A stretch of DNA of 8,457 nt from Lachnospiraceae bacterium (GCA_017404585.1 JAFRCB010000341.1:1-8457), one strand, 5' to 3'; shown: positions 1-6,763, counted from the first letter of the stretch. Made by a program: numbers and translations. The notes: generated by a model not told the origin, from the letters alone.

Positions 1-45
1 GCAACTTTTACGAAAATCCTGCCCGACTACGTTAAAAAATTGTAA
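1..45 (+). CDS. Possible C-terminal tail of an upstream gene, cut by the window edge
   Basis: Frame 1 is open from the first base and reads ATFTKILPDYVKKL before a TAA stop at 43-45. The length is too short to identify a family. The other two forward frames are also open for 10 to 15 codons, so the reading is not secure. The TAA stop and lysine-rich end fit a protein terminus, and the codY promoter begins shortly after it, as expected for a gene boundary. In many Clostridia a topoisomerase gene lies upstream of codY, but these residues neither confirm nor exclude that. Confidence 0.3.
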   Translation, partial: ATFTKILPDYVKKL

Positions 46-53
46 GTAGTTAG

Positions 54-68
54 AATTATCAGAAAACA
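54..68 (+). promoter_or_regulatory. Probable CodY box upstream of codY
   Basis: The 15-mer AATTATCAGAAAACA matches the established CodY consensus AATTTTCWGAAAATT at 12 of 15 positions, a quality typical of functional sites in Firmicutes. It ends 12 bases before the -35 of the codY promoter. This suggests CodY controls its own gene, as reported in other Firmicutes. The site and its position are seen directly; binding is inferred. Confidence 0.45.
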
Positions 69-80
69 GATGAACAATTG

Positions 81-109
81 TTGATTTGTAGATAATTTTG
101 TGTTAATAT
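81..109 (+). promoter_or_regulatory. Sigma-A-type promoter of codY
   Basis: TTGATT (81-86) and TAATAT (104-109) are separated by 17 bases. A TG one base before the -10 gives an extended -10 element. Transcription would start near 115-118, leaving a leader of about 100 bases before the codY start. No better promoter lies between here and the gene. Confidence 0.6.
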
Positions 110-127
110 CATTAAAGGAATGATATT
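105..127. promoter_or_regulatory. Perfect 9-bp dyad over the codY -10 and start point
   Basis: AATATCATT (105-113) and AATGATATT (119-127) are perfect inverted arms around a 5-base spacer AAAGG. The left arm lies within the -10 hexamer and the dyad covers the predicted start point, the usual place for a repressor operator. It does not resemble a CodY box. It could instead be a weak A/T-rich hairpin at the 5' end of the mRNA. Confidence 0.45.
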
Positions 128-216
128 GGGGCGGAATTGTGCCCGAATGAATGCATTTGCCTAAAGTGTAAGTATTTTTCAGCCTGCAAAGGCTTTCAGG
201 AAGGGAGATGTTGCAT

Positions 217-1002
217 ATGAGCGTTCAGCTGCTGGATAAGACCAGAAAAATTAACAAGCTGCTGCACAATACCAGTAGTTCCAAAGTGGTTTTCAATGAT
301 ATTTGCAAAGTCATGGTCGGAACACTTAAGTCTAATATTTTGGTGATCAGCAAGAAGGGAAAGGTCCTCGGCGTAGGCCGGAGCGACGGTGTCCCCGAGA
401 TCGACGAGCTTCTTTCCGGAACAGTCGGAGAGTTCATTGATCCGCTTCTCAACGAGAGATTCCTCGGCGTCCTTTCCACGAAGGAGAACGTCAACCTGAT
501 GACTCTCGGCTTTGAGAGCCCGGATATCAGCAAATATGTGGCCATTATCAACCCGATCGATATAGCCGGTGAGAGACTGGGAACAGTGTTCTGCTACCGC
601 GCAGGAGAGCCGTTCGACATCGAGGACATTATTGTCAGCGAGTACGGCACGACAGTCGTCGGACTTGAGATGATGCGTTCGGTCGATGAGGAGAATGCGG
701 AGGAGGCCCGCAAGAAGCAGGTCGTAAAGAGCGCGTTCTCAACGCTTTCCTTCTCCGAGCTCGAGGCCATCATTCACATCTTCGATGAGCTGAGCGGCCG
801 CGAGGGAATCCTTGTAGCCAGCAAGATCGCCGACAGAGTCGGAATCACCCGCTCGGTCATTGTCAACGCGCTTCGCAAGTTCGAGAGCGCGGGGATCATC
901 GAGTCGCGTTCTTCCGGAATGAAGGGCACCTACATCAAGGTCCTCAACGATTACAGTTTCGAGGAGCTTGAGGATATCAAGCTGAGGCGTGAGCAGCAGT
1001 AA
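217..1002 (+). CDS. codY: CodY, GTP and branched-chain amino acid sensing global regulator
   Basis: CodY is the cytoplasmic dimeric regulator that binds GTP and branched-chain amino acids and represses amino-acid uptake, biosynthesis and stationary-phase genes in low-GC Gram-positives. The product is 261 residues, close to the 259 of Bacillus subtilis CodY. It starts MSVQLLDKTRKINKLL, has an N-terminal GAF sensor domain over roughly the first 150 residues, and ends in a winged helix. The diagnostic recognition segment VASKIADRVGITRSVIVNAL begins near residue 200 and is followed by ESRSSGMKGTYIKVLN. I chose ATG 217 because AGGAAGGGAG (198-207) sits about 10 bases upstream. An in-frame ATG at 208 abuts that sequence and would lack spacing. 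The gene is monocistronic, between its own promoter and a strong terminator. It is probably autoregulated through the CodY box at 54-68. Confidence 0.96.
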   Translation: MSVQLLDKTRKINKLLHNTSSSKVVFNDICKVMVGTLKSNILVISKKGKVLGVGRSDGVPEIDELLSGTVGEFIDPLLNERFLGVLSTKENVNLMTLGFESPDISKYVAIINPIDIAGERLGTVFCYRAGEPFDIEDIIVSEYGTTVVGLEMMRSVDEENAEEARKKQVVKSAFSTLSFSELEAIIHIFDELSGREGILVASKIADRVGITRSVIVNALRKFESAGIIESRSSGMKGTYIKVLNDYSFEELEDIKLRREQQ

Positions 1003-1039
1003 TATCACAGGGTACATGAGCAATTAATAAATGGAATAT

Positions 1040-1088
1040 AACTTCCCGCTTTGACGACAATGTTGTATCGTCAGAGCGGGAAGTTTTT
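1040..1088 (+). terminator. Rho-independent terminator of codY
   Basis: Arms 1040-1057 and 1068-1085 form a stem of about 18 bp with one G-T wobble (core CTTCCCGCT with AGCGGGAAG) and a ten-base loop. A T-run follows at 1084-1088. It separates codY from groESL. Confidence 0.85.
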
Positions 1089-1161
1089 ATTCGAAGCCGT
1101 GCACAATGAAAGCTGTGTATAGACCATAATTCCCACCCGGCGCACAAATTGAAAAAAATGG

Positions 1162-1190
1162 TTGACATTATACGAAGCGGAGAGTATATT
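1162..1190 (+). promoter_or_regulatory. Strong sigma-A promoter of groESL
   Basis: A consensus -35 TTGACA (1162-1167) and a -10 TATATT (1185-1190) are separated by exactly 17 bases. The CIRCE operator starts 12 bases after the -10, so the start point falls next to or at the edge of the operator. Confidence 0.88.
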
Positions 1191-1202
1191 ACCATATAGA
1201 TG

Positions 1203-1229
1203 TTAGCACTCCATATAAATGAGTGCTAA
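1203..1229. promoter_or_regulatory. CIRCE operator, HrcA binding site
   Basis: TTAGCACTC, nine bases, then GAGTGCTAA is a perfect match to the CIRCE consensus. The heat-shock repressor HrcA binds this element when unstressed; GroEL is thought to help keep HrcA active, so misfolded protein relieves repression. The position just downstream of the groESL promoter is the usual one. hrcA itself is not in the window. Confidence 0.97.
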
Positions 1230-1345
1230 TAAGTAAACTGACTACACCTAGCATTACATATAAGGAGATCTGCCGGGCATGTCCGAAGAGATGCGTTTCC
1301 GGCACAGGTCAGTAAATCAGATTTTAATTACGAGGAGGCAACGTT
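1230..1345 (+). other. groES leader with a hairpin and a possible short upstream ORF
   Basis: The leader folds as TGCCGG (1271-1276) with CCGGCA (1299-1304), plus an inner GCAT (1277-1280) with ATGC (1291-1294). Upstream is a Shine-Dalgarno-like AAGGAG (1262-1267). Eleven bases later an ATG at 1279 opens a 28-codon frame ending with TAG at 1363-1365, overlapping the groES start in another frame. Whether it is translated is unknown. The true groES ribosome binding site is GAGGAGG (1332-1338). Confidence 0.3.
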
Positions 1346-1636
1346 ATGAAATTAGTACCACTTAGCGACAGAGTCGTTCTTAAGCAGATCGAAGCTGAGG
1401 AGACAACAGCATCCGGTATCATCCTGACAAGCCAGGCTAAAGAGAAGCCGCAGCAGGCTATGGTCATCGCTGTTGGTCCGGGCGGAATCGTCGACGGCGA
1501 GAAGGTCGAGATGAATGTCGCAGTAGGTCAGAAGGTCATTTATTCCAAGTATGCCGGCACAGAAGTCAAGCTCGGCGAGGAAGAATATATTGTAGTACGT
1601 CAGAACGATATTCTGGCAGTTGTAGAGGAGGACTAA
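1346..1636 (+). CDS. groES: Co-chaperonin GroES (Hsp10)
   Basis: GroES is the heptameric lid that caps the GroEL chamber in the cytoplasm. The 96-residue product has the family's usual length. It opens MKLVPLSDRVVLKQIEAEE, where PLSDRVVLK is a signature of the family. The mobile loop that contacts GroEL spans roughly residues 18-33 and carries the hydrophobic GIIL. The fold closes with GTEVKLGEEEYIVVRQNDIL. A strong GAGGAGG lies 7 bases before ATG 1346. groEL follows after only three bases, and the groEL ribosome binding site lies in the last groES codons, so the two are co-transcribed under the CIRCE-controlled promoter. Confidence 0.98.
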   Translation: MKLVPLSDRVVLKQIEAEETTASGIILTSQAKEKPQQAMVIAVGPGGIVDGEKVEMNVAVGQKVIYSKYAGTEVKLGEEEYIVVRQNDILAVVEED

Positions 1637-3259
<1,623 letters not shown>

Positions 3260-3274
3260 AAAAGATATTTGCAT

Positions 3275-3307
3275 AGAGGGGGCTGTCGTATGACGGCCCT
3301 CTTTTAA
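3275..3307 (+). terminator. Rho-independent terminator of groESL
   Basis: AGAGGG (3275-3280) pairs with CCCTCT (3297-3302). After a two-base bulge, CTGTC continues pairing with GACGG, and a TTTT run follows. It begins 15 bases after the groEL stop. Confidence 0.8.
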
Positions 3308-3362
3308 TTTACTTAAAAGTGTAGTAAAATTGATTCACTACATGATGCAGGGAGGAATACTT

Positions 3363-3857
3363 ATGGGAGATATATTTGCTGAGCAGCTCGTGAAGCGCAA
3401 GAAGAAACCGAGTGAACAGTTCCTCAAATACGCGCTGACCGCGCTGCTCCTTGTGTTTGCCCTCGGAGGTGTGAGTGTGAACTGAATCCTGGTCTATTTA
3501 GAACTTGCTCTGGCAATCGCCTGTTATTTTATTTTTCCGCGTTTTAATGTCGAGTATGAATACTCCTATGTGAACGGTGAGTTCGATGTTGACGTTATTT
3601 ATTCCATGCAGAAGAGAAAGAAGAAAGAAGTCTTTAATCTGCAGGACGTCGACTGTGTTGCACAGTACGGCAATCCGGCCCTTGCACCGTTCCAGACAGG
3701 CTATACTATAACCGATTACTCCGCTTTCGATGCGTCAAGACCGCCGTATGTCATCGTCAAGGGCTCGGAAAAACGCCTCATCTACATGCAGATCGAGGAT
3801 CCGACTATTTTGGCCGACATGAAGCGGAAACTTCAGAGAAAGTTCTACGAAAACTAA
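3363..3857 (+). pseudogene. DUF6106-like small membrane protein, interrupted by an in-frame TGA
   Basis: Translation should start at ATG 3363, 7 bases after a strong GGGAGG (3350-3355). The frame reads MGDIFAEQLVKRKKKPSEQF and enters a hydrophobic segment. It meets TGA at 3483-3485 (codon 41) and then continues in the same frame, with no shift, to TAA 3855-3857. Ignoring the TGA gives 164 codons. The layout is a basic N-terminus, two adjoining membrane segments (about residues 23-39 and 42-58), then a soluble part with NVEYEYSYVNGEFDVDVIY. That layout, the FAEQLVKRKK start and the later EYEY...NGEFDVD part recall the DUF6106 family of Clostridia, whose function is unknown. The TGA lies in the turn between the membrane segments, where a one-base change from TGG (Trp) would explain it. 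A recent nonsense mutation or a sequencing error fits best; readthrough is possible but unsupported. Confidence 0.65.
3570..3857 (+). CDS. Downstream open segment of the interrupted DUF6106-like gene
   Basis: This is the soluble C-terminal part of the same locus, 95 codons from a GTG, after the in-frame TGA. A gene caller would probably report it alone. No ribosome binding site precedes the GTG, and the frame extends upstream without a stop to 3486, so an independent start is doubtful. The product would lack both membrane segments. It contains the NGEFDVD motif and ends in a basic stretch, KRKLQRKFYEN. No catalytic motif is visible. I list it because it is the longest uninterrupted part of the gene, not because I believe it is separate. 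Confidence 0.35.
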   Translation: MNGEFDVDVIYSMQKRKKKEVFNLQDVDCVAQYGNPALAPFQTGYTITDYSAFDASRPPYVIVKGSEKRLIYMQIEDPTILADMKRKLQRKFYEN

Positions 3858-3864
3858 ACATAGT

Positions 3865-3893
3865 TTGACGAATCGTTGAAATTGGTATATCTC
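3865..3893 (+). promoter_or_regulatory. Candidate promoter for the HPr-like gene and its leader
   Basis: TTGACG (3865-3870) is a good -35. Possible -10 hexamers are TATCTC (3888-3893, spacing 17) or TATATC (3886-3891, spacing 15). It lies just after the DUF6106-like stop. If used, transcription starts near 3900 and the leader of the HPr-like gene is about 275 bases. The left arm of the inverted repeat at 3885-3976 would then overlap the -10 and act, if at all, mainly as DNA. Confidence 0.4.
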
Positions 3894-3976
3894 AGTGTGA
3901 GATGACCCCCGCCTCTATAGGCGGTGGGCAACGAACCAGTCTCAGTGGCGGGTGTCAATCCCCCACTGAGATATAC
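3885..3976 (+). other. Structured intergenic element with two competing pairings (motif A)
   Basis: GTATATCTCAGTG (3885-3897) and CACTGAGATATAC (3964-3976) are perfect 13-base inverted arms. The right arm can instead pair locally: CTCAGTGG (3941-3948) with CCACTGAG (3963-3970), extended past one bulged C by GGG with CCC around the loop TGTCAAT. Between them CCGCC (3909-3913) and GGCGG (3920-3924) form a hairpin with a six-base loop, followed by GTGGGCAACGAACC. No open frame with a ribosome binding site covers this. It could be a switchable mRNA leader, a small RNA or an operator. I do not recognise the family. Confidence 0.5.
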
Positions 3977-3989
3977 GCTCCGCGAGGAT

Positions 3990-4064
3990 GCGCAGGGATT
4001 CGGTTTGGAAGATGTCAGCTAACGCTGACCCGAATCCCGCGCCAAGTCTCGCGAGCGAGACTTG
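3990..4064 (+). repeat. Two-hairpin module, copy 1
   Basis: GGGATTCGG (3995-4003) pairs with CCGAATCCC (4030-4038), extended outward by GCGC (3990-3993) with GCGC (4039-4042). Inside is GTCAGC (4014-4019), TAAC, GCTGAC (4024-4029). The ten bases TTTGGAAGAT bulge out on the 5' side only, so the two helices are continuous on the 3' strand. A second hairpin follows at once: CAAGTCTCG (4043-4051), loop CGAG, CGAGACTTG (4056-4064). A second copy begins 89 bases later. Confidence 0.6.
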
Positions 4065-4077
4065 AATTTAATGTTCT

Positions 4078-4152
4078 GTGCAATGGATTCGGCCTGGCAT
4101 TTTGTAAGCTATAGCTTACCCGGGTCCCACGCAAGGTCCCTTGAGCGGGACT
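4078..4152 (+). repeat. Two-hairpin module, copy 2
   Basis: GGATTCGG (4085-4092) pairs with CCGGGTCC (4120-4127) using two G-T wobbles. The inner hairpin is GTAAGC (4104-4109), TATA, GCTTAC (4114-4119), with an eleven-base 5' bulge CCTGGCATTTT. The second hairpin is GTCCC (4136-4140), loop TTGAGC, GGGAC (4147-4151). Compared with copy 1 the sequence differs but the pairing is kept, including changed pairs on both sides (GTCAGC/GCTGAC to GTAAGC/GCTTAC), a sign of selection on structure. It ends 11 bases before the ribosome binding site of the HPr-like gene. Confidence 0.6.
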
Positions 4153-4175
4153 AAAGAACGATAAAGGGGAAGAGT

Positions 4176-4409
4176 ATGAAACAGTTTACTATTAAGCTCA
4201 ACGATATCAGGGACGTGAAAAACTTTGTTACAGCGGTCAACGCGTATACTTTTGATGTTGATCTGGTCACAGGCCGGTATATCACCGATGCGAAATCCAT
4301 CATGGGAGTGCTGAGCCTTGACCTTGAGGACAAGCTTATATGCGTTGTCCACACGGATGACAGTGATGAGATCGCGCAGGATCTCGAACCGTTTATCGTA
4401 ACCGAATAA
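4176..4409 (+). CDS. HPr-like protein lacking the phosphocarrier histidine
   Basis: HPr is the small phosphocarrier of the sugar phosphotransferase system. In Firmicutes it is also phosphorylated on Ser46 to act as CcpA corepressor in catabolite control. This 77-residue product begins MKQFTIKLNDIRDVKNFV and carries the diagnostic AKSIMGVLSLDL around S41, equivalent to HPr Ser46. The region of the active histidine, normally GIHARPA, reads DIRDVKNFV, with arginine at the place of His15. It therefore cannot pass phosphate as HPr does. A regulatory role like that of Bacillus Crh, which also lacks His15, is possible but unproven. ATG 4176 follows AAAGGGGAAG (4163-4172). The long structured leader upstream suggests control at the mRNA level. 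Confidence 0.8.
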   Translation: MKQFTIKLNDIRDVKNFVTAVNAYTFDVDLVTGRYITDAKSIMGVLSLDLEDKLICVVHTDDSDEIAQDLEPFIVTE

Positions 4410-4410
4410 T

Positions 4411-4484
4411 GTGAGCGGCTCTGCCTTACAGGGCGATGGGCTGCCAATCCCAGCTGCAGTGGGTGACTTGTCACGGCTGCAGCT
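4411..4484 (+). other. Structured intergenic element resembling motif A (motif B)
   Basis: Directly after the HPr-like stop the sequence repeats the plan of the element at 3898-3971: GTGAG, then TGCC, a six-base loop and GGCG, then ATGGGCTGCCAATCCCAG, CAGTGG and a long terminal hairpin. Shared blocks with the upstream copy are TGTGAG, GCCT, GGCG, TGGGC, AA.CC, AG and CAGTGG in the same order and near-equal spacing. The two lie on either side of the HPr-like gene. I do not recognise the family. Confidence 0.45.
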
Positions 4485-4490
4485 CTTTCA
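4452..4490 (+). terminator. Possible terminator of the HPr-like gene
   Basis: AGCTGCAG (4452-4459) and CTGCAGCT (4477-4484) are perfect arms, with an inner GTGA (4463-4466), loop CTTG, TCAC (4471-4474). The tail CTTTCAT is only weakly T-rich, so termination may be partial. The hairpin is also the terminal stem of motif B. Confidence 0.4.
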
Positions 4491-4501
4491 TATCAGGGAT
4501 T

Positions 4502-4566
4502 TCCGCGCCCGGAGCGAAAGCACCCTGCCGGCAGCGCGGATAGACGGCGGAATGATACCCTCCGCC
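4502..4566 (+). other. Two hairpins immediately before vanY
   Basis: TCCGCGC (4502-4508) pairs with GCGCGGA (4534-4540). Inside, CCGG (4509-4512) pairs with CCGG (4528-4531), and an inner GC-GAAA-GC (4514-4521) makes a GNRA tetraloop. A second hairpin, GGCGGA (4546-4551) with TCCGCC (4561-4566), ends eight bases before the vanY ATG. The only Shine-Dalgarno-like bases, GGCGGA, are locked in this stem and lie over 20 bases from the start. Confidence 0.4.
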
Positions 4567-4573
4567 TGTGATT

Positions 4574-5602
4574 ATGAGTGAGAAAAAAAGAAATAACGCA
4601 TCAGTTAACAGAAGAAGGAAGAAAAGAAGGAAGAGAAGCAGATTTCCACAGCAGCTGCTGACAATCTGCATTCTTGTACTGGCACTTGTATGTCTGGTTC
4701 TTCTTGGGCGGACGTTCTTTGGAAATGTCGGAAAGAGTCCTGCCGGGAGTGAAAGTGTAAGCACAGTATCCCAGAGCGCTGAGGTCATGAATGACCAGGG
4801 AGATCAGGGAGAACCTTATGCCACGCCTACTCCGGAAATGATTGCTCTGACTGAGGAAATGATCCACACGGGTGACCTCATTCTCGTGAACGGCAGCTAT
4901 GCCTATGATTTTGAGGCCAACGAGGGCACTGTCGGGCTCGTGAATATCCGCAATTCTCAGAGCTTTTATTATCAGGTCGAGAAGACTGATTATGAAGTTG
5001 CGGGGCGTATGCTGCCCTCGCTCGATCAGATGATATCTGCCTGCGACGCGGCCATGGGCACGAGCGAGACCGGCATAACATCTGCCTACCGCTCCTACGA
5101 TTACCAGCAGAATGTCTGGGACACGACCGCGGAGGCCAATGGCGAAGACTATGCGAGGGCGTATGTCGCGGTGCCGGGCTACAGTGAGCATCACACAGGC
5201 CTTGCGGTCGACATCGGCATATTCTATTCTGACGGTTCGCAGGGGAGCTTCTCTGAAAGTCAGAATGCTGTCTGGATGGATGAGCACAGCAGCGAGTTCG
5301 GATTTGTTCGCCGCTATGCCGAGGATAAGGTGTCAATCACGGGCATCAGCAATGAAAAGTGGCACTTCCGCTATGTCGGCCTCCCGCACGCAGTCTATAT
5401 GAAGCAGAATAATCTGTGCCTTGAGGAGTATCTGGAATATCTGCGCGAGCGTACAAGCGCGGAGAACCCACTGTCTGTCAGCACTTCTTCCGGGAATTAT
5501 TCAGTATGGTACACGACGGAGACTTCAATCCCGAAACCGGAGGGAGAATACACAGTCTCTGGTGATAATATTGCCGGCTATATTATTACAGTGCGGGAAT
5601 GA
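4574..5602 (+). CDS. VanY-type D-alanyl-D-alanine carboxypeptidase (peptidase M15B), membrane anchored
   Basis: M15B enzymes remove the terminal D-alanine from peptidoglycan pentapeptides outside the membrane. The product is 342 residues. A very basic cytoplasmic tail (RRRKKRRKRSR, about residues 13-23) precedes one membrane segment at about residues 28-45, so it is a type II membrane protein with an extracellular catalytic domain. Substrate motif SAYRSYDYQ starts at S170. The zinc motif SxHxxGxAxD is SEHHTGLAVD with H206 and D213. The catalytic glutamate and third ligand are E261 and H264 in EKWHFRYVG. All key residues are intact. A Ser/Thr-rich linker joins anchor and enzyme. I chose ATG 4574; a GTG at 4568 is in frame, and neither has a clear ribosome binding site. 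No other resistance gene is nearby, so a housekeeping wall role is likelier than vancomycin resistance. Confidence 0.9.
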   Translation: MSEKKRNNASVNRRRKKRRKRSRFPQQLLTICILVLALVCLVLLGRTFFGNVGKSPAGSESVSTVSQSAEVMNDQGDQGEPYATPTPEMIALTEEMIHTGDLILVNGSYAYDFEANEGTVGLVNIRNSQSFYYQVEKTDYEVAGRMLPSLDQMISACDAAMGTSETGITSAYRSYDYQQNVWDTTAEANGEDYARAYVAVPGYSEHHTGLAVDIGIFYSDGSQGSFSESQNAVWMDEHSSEFGFVRRYAEDKVSITGISNEKWHFRYVGLPHAVYMKQNNLCLEEYLEYLRERTSAENPLSVSTSSGNYSVWYTTETSIPKPEGEYTVSGDNIAGYIITVRE

Positions 5603-5615
5603 TATTATTTCACCG

Positions 5616-5631
5616 GCGGATTGTTATCCGC
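5616..5631. other. Small hairpin between vanY and birA
   Basis: GCGGAT, loop TGTT, ATCCGC is a perfect 6-bp hairpin in the gap between the two genes. It lacks a T-run, so it is not a typical terminator. The genes may be co-transcribed, since no clear promoter is visible in the gap. Confidence 0.25.
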
Positions 5632-5710
5632 GCTCCTGCGTGAGACTTGCACAAAGCGGTATTGAAATGGATCGCAGGATATCATGAGATCGATAAAAAC
5701 GGAGCAGACC

Positions 5711-6700
5711 ATGACGAAAGATGAAGTTTACTCAATACTAAAAAATGCGGAGGGCTATGTGTCCGGCGAAAAAATCAGCAGCCAGCTGGGAGTGACCCGC
5801 GCGGCGGTCAATGCGGCTGTGAAGACCCTCAGAAAAGAAGGTTGTGAGATTGCCTCGACGACGAACAGGGGTTACTTACTTCTCAGCAGCCCGGACAGAC
5901 TGACAGTCGCAGACATTATGAGCTATCTTGGTCCGGAGCGCATGCAGACTGTGCAGGTCCTTCAGACGACGGACTCTACGAACCGGCGTGTGCAGGAGCT
6001 TGCAATGAGCGGAGCACCGGATGGTCTGACAGTTGTGGCAAATGAGCAGTCCGCCGGGCGCGGACGCCTCGGCCGATCTTTTCACTCTCCAAAGGATGCG
6101 GGAATCTATTTTTCTGTCCTTCTTCGTCCGACCTGTGAGCCTTCCGAGATCGTCCAGATCACGACCTGGACGGCGGTGGCCATTGCGAGGGCTGTGGAGC
6201 GCACGACCGGAATGCTGCCGGATATCAAGTGGGTCAATGATCTTATGATGGGAGGACGCAAGATATGCGGTATTCTGACAGAGATGTCTATTGAGAGCGA
6301 GACCGGGACGATCCAGTATGTTGTGGTGGGAATCGGCGTGAACGCCAACCAGAATCCATCAGATTTTCCGGAGGAGCTTCGCGAAATCGCGGGTTCAATC
6401 GCGATGGCACTCGGTCATCCTGTCCGGAGAGCGGAACTTGCAGCCCGCATGATCGAGGAGATGGACAAGGTGCGAAGAGACTGGCCGTCAGGCAGAGCGG
6501 ATTATCTGAAGGCCTACCGGGAAATGTGCATAAGCACCGGGCGGGAAGTTTTGGTGACGGACGCTCGTCATACCGGGGAATTTGCAAAACACGGGTTCTG
6601 CGAAGCCGTGAACGATGACTTCAGTCTGCGCATCCGATATGAAGACGGTTCATACGAGAATGTGAGCAGCGGCGAGGTGAGTGTAAAGCCGCAGAAATAA
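5711..6700 (+). CDS. birA: BirA, biotin-protein ligase with N-terminal DNA-binding domain
   Basis: BirA makes biotinyl-AMP and attaches biotin to carboxylase carrier proteins. Versions with a helix-turn-helix also repress biotin genes. The 329-residue product is bifunctional in layout. Residues 1-60 form a winged helix (MTKDEVYSILKNAEGYVSGE, then ISSQLGVTRAAVNAAVKTLR). The catalytic core has the biotinyl-AMP loop GRGRLGR at 116-122, and KWVND at 173-177, where KWPND is usual and the conserved lysine is kept. The C-terminal domain holds GREVLVTD and YENVSSGEVSVKP. I chose ATG 5711, with GGAG (5701-5704) six bases upstream; an in-frame ATG at 5684 with a weaker AGGA would add nine residues. No biotin synthesis or transport gene is adjacent, so targets of its repressor function are not visible here. 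Confidence 0.93.
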   Translation: MTKDEVYSILKNAEGYVSGEKISSQLGVTRAAVNAAVKTLRKEGCEIASTTNRGYLLLSSPDRLTVADIMSYLGPERMQTVQVLQTTDSTNRRVQELAMSGAPDGLTVVANEQSAGRGRLGRSFHSPKDAGIYFSVLLRPTCEPSEIVQITTWTAVAIARAVERTTGMLPDIKWVNDLMMGGRKICGILTEMSIESETGTIQYVVVGIGVNANQNPSDFPEELREIAGSIAMALGHPVRRAELAARMIEEMDKVRRDWPSGRADYLKAYREMCISTGREVLVTDARHTGEFAKHGFCEAVNDDFSLRIRYEDGSYENVSSGEVSVKPQK

Positions 6701-6763
6701 ACGCTCAGGTGATAAGTGTGCATGCAGAAAAGCAAAGCATAGTGATTGCGCGCATACAGGAAA

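Noticed and set aside
3902..4114. A 70-codon open frame in the gap before the HPr-like gene
   Set aside because: It has no ribosome binding site, its translation is rich in Gly, Arg and Ser without family motifs, and the DNA is better explained by the inverted repeats.
3885..4152. CRISPR array or insertion-sequence ends
   Set aside because: Only two diverged copies exist, with no regular spacers, no target duplications and no transposase or Cas gene nearby.
4410..4567. Fluoride or other known riboswitch upstream of vanY, suggested by GGGCGATGGGC
   Set aside because: The remaining conserved parts of the fluoride aptamer are not present, and no other aptamer core I know fits.
3483..5602. TGA as a sense codon (genetic code 4 or 25)
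   Set aside because: Trp is encoded by TGG at many conserved places in vanY and birA, no conserved gene contains an internal TGA, and vanY itself ends at TGA. The standard bacterial code fits.
4574..5602. Vancomycin resistance cluster
   Set aside because: There is no vanR/S, vanH, vanX or D-Ala-D-Lac ligase in the window. M15B carboxypeptidases are common wall enzymes in Clostridia.
4568..6700. vanY and birA as one fused gene, since they share a frame
   Set aside because: Two in-frame TGA codons (5600-5602 and 5663-5665) separate them, both domains have complete natural ends, and birA has its own ribosome binding site.
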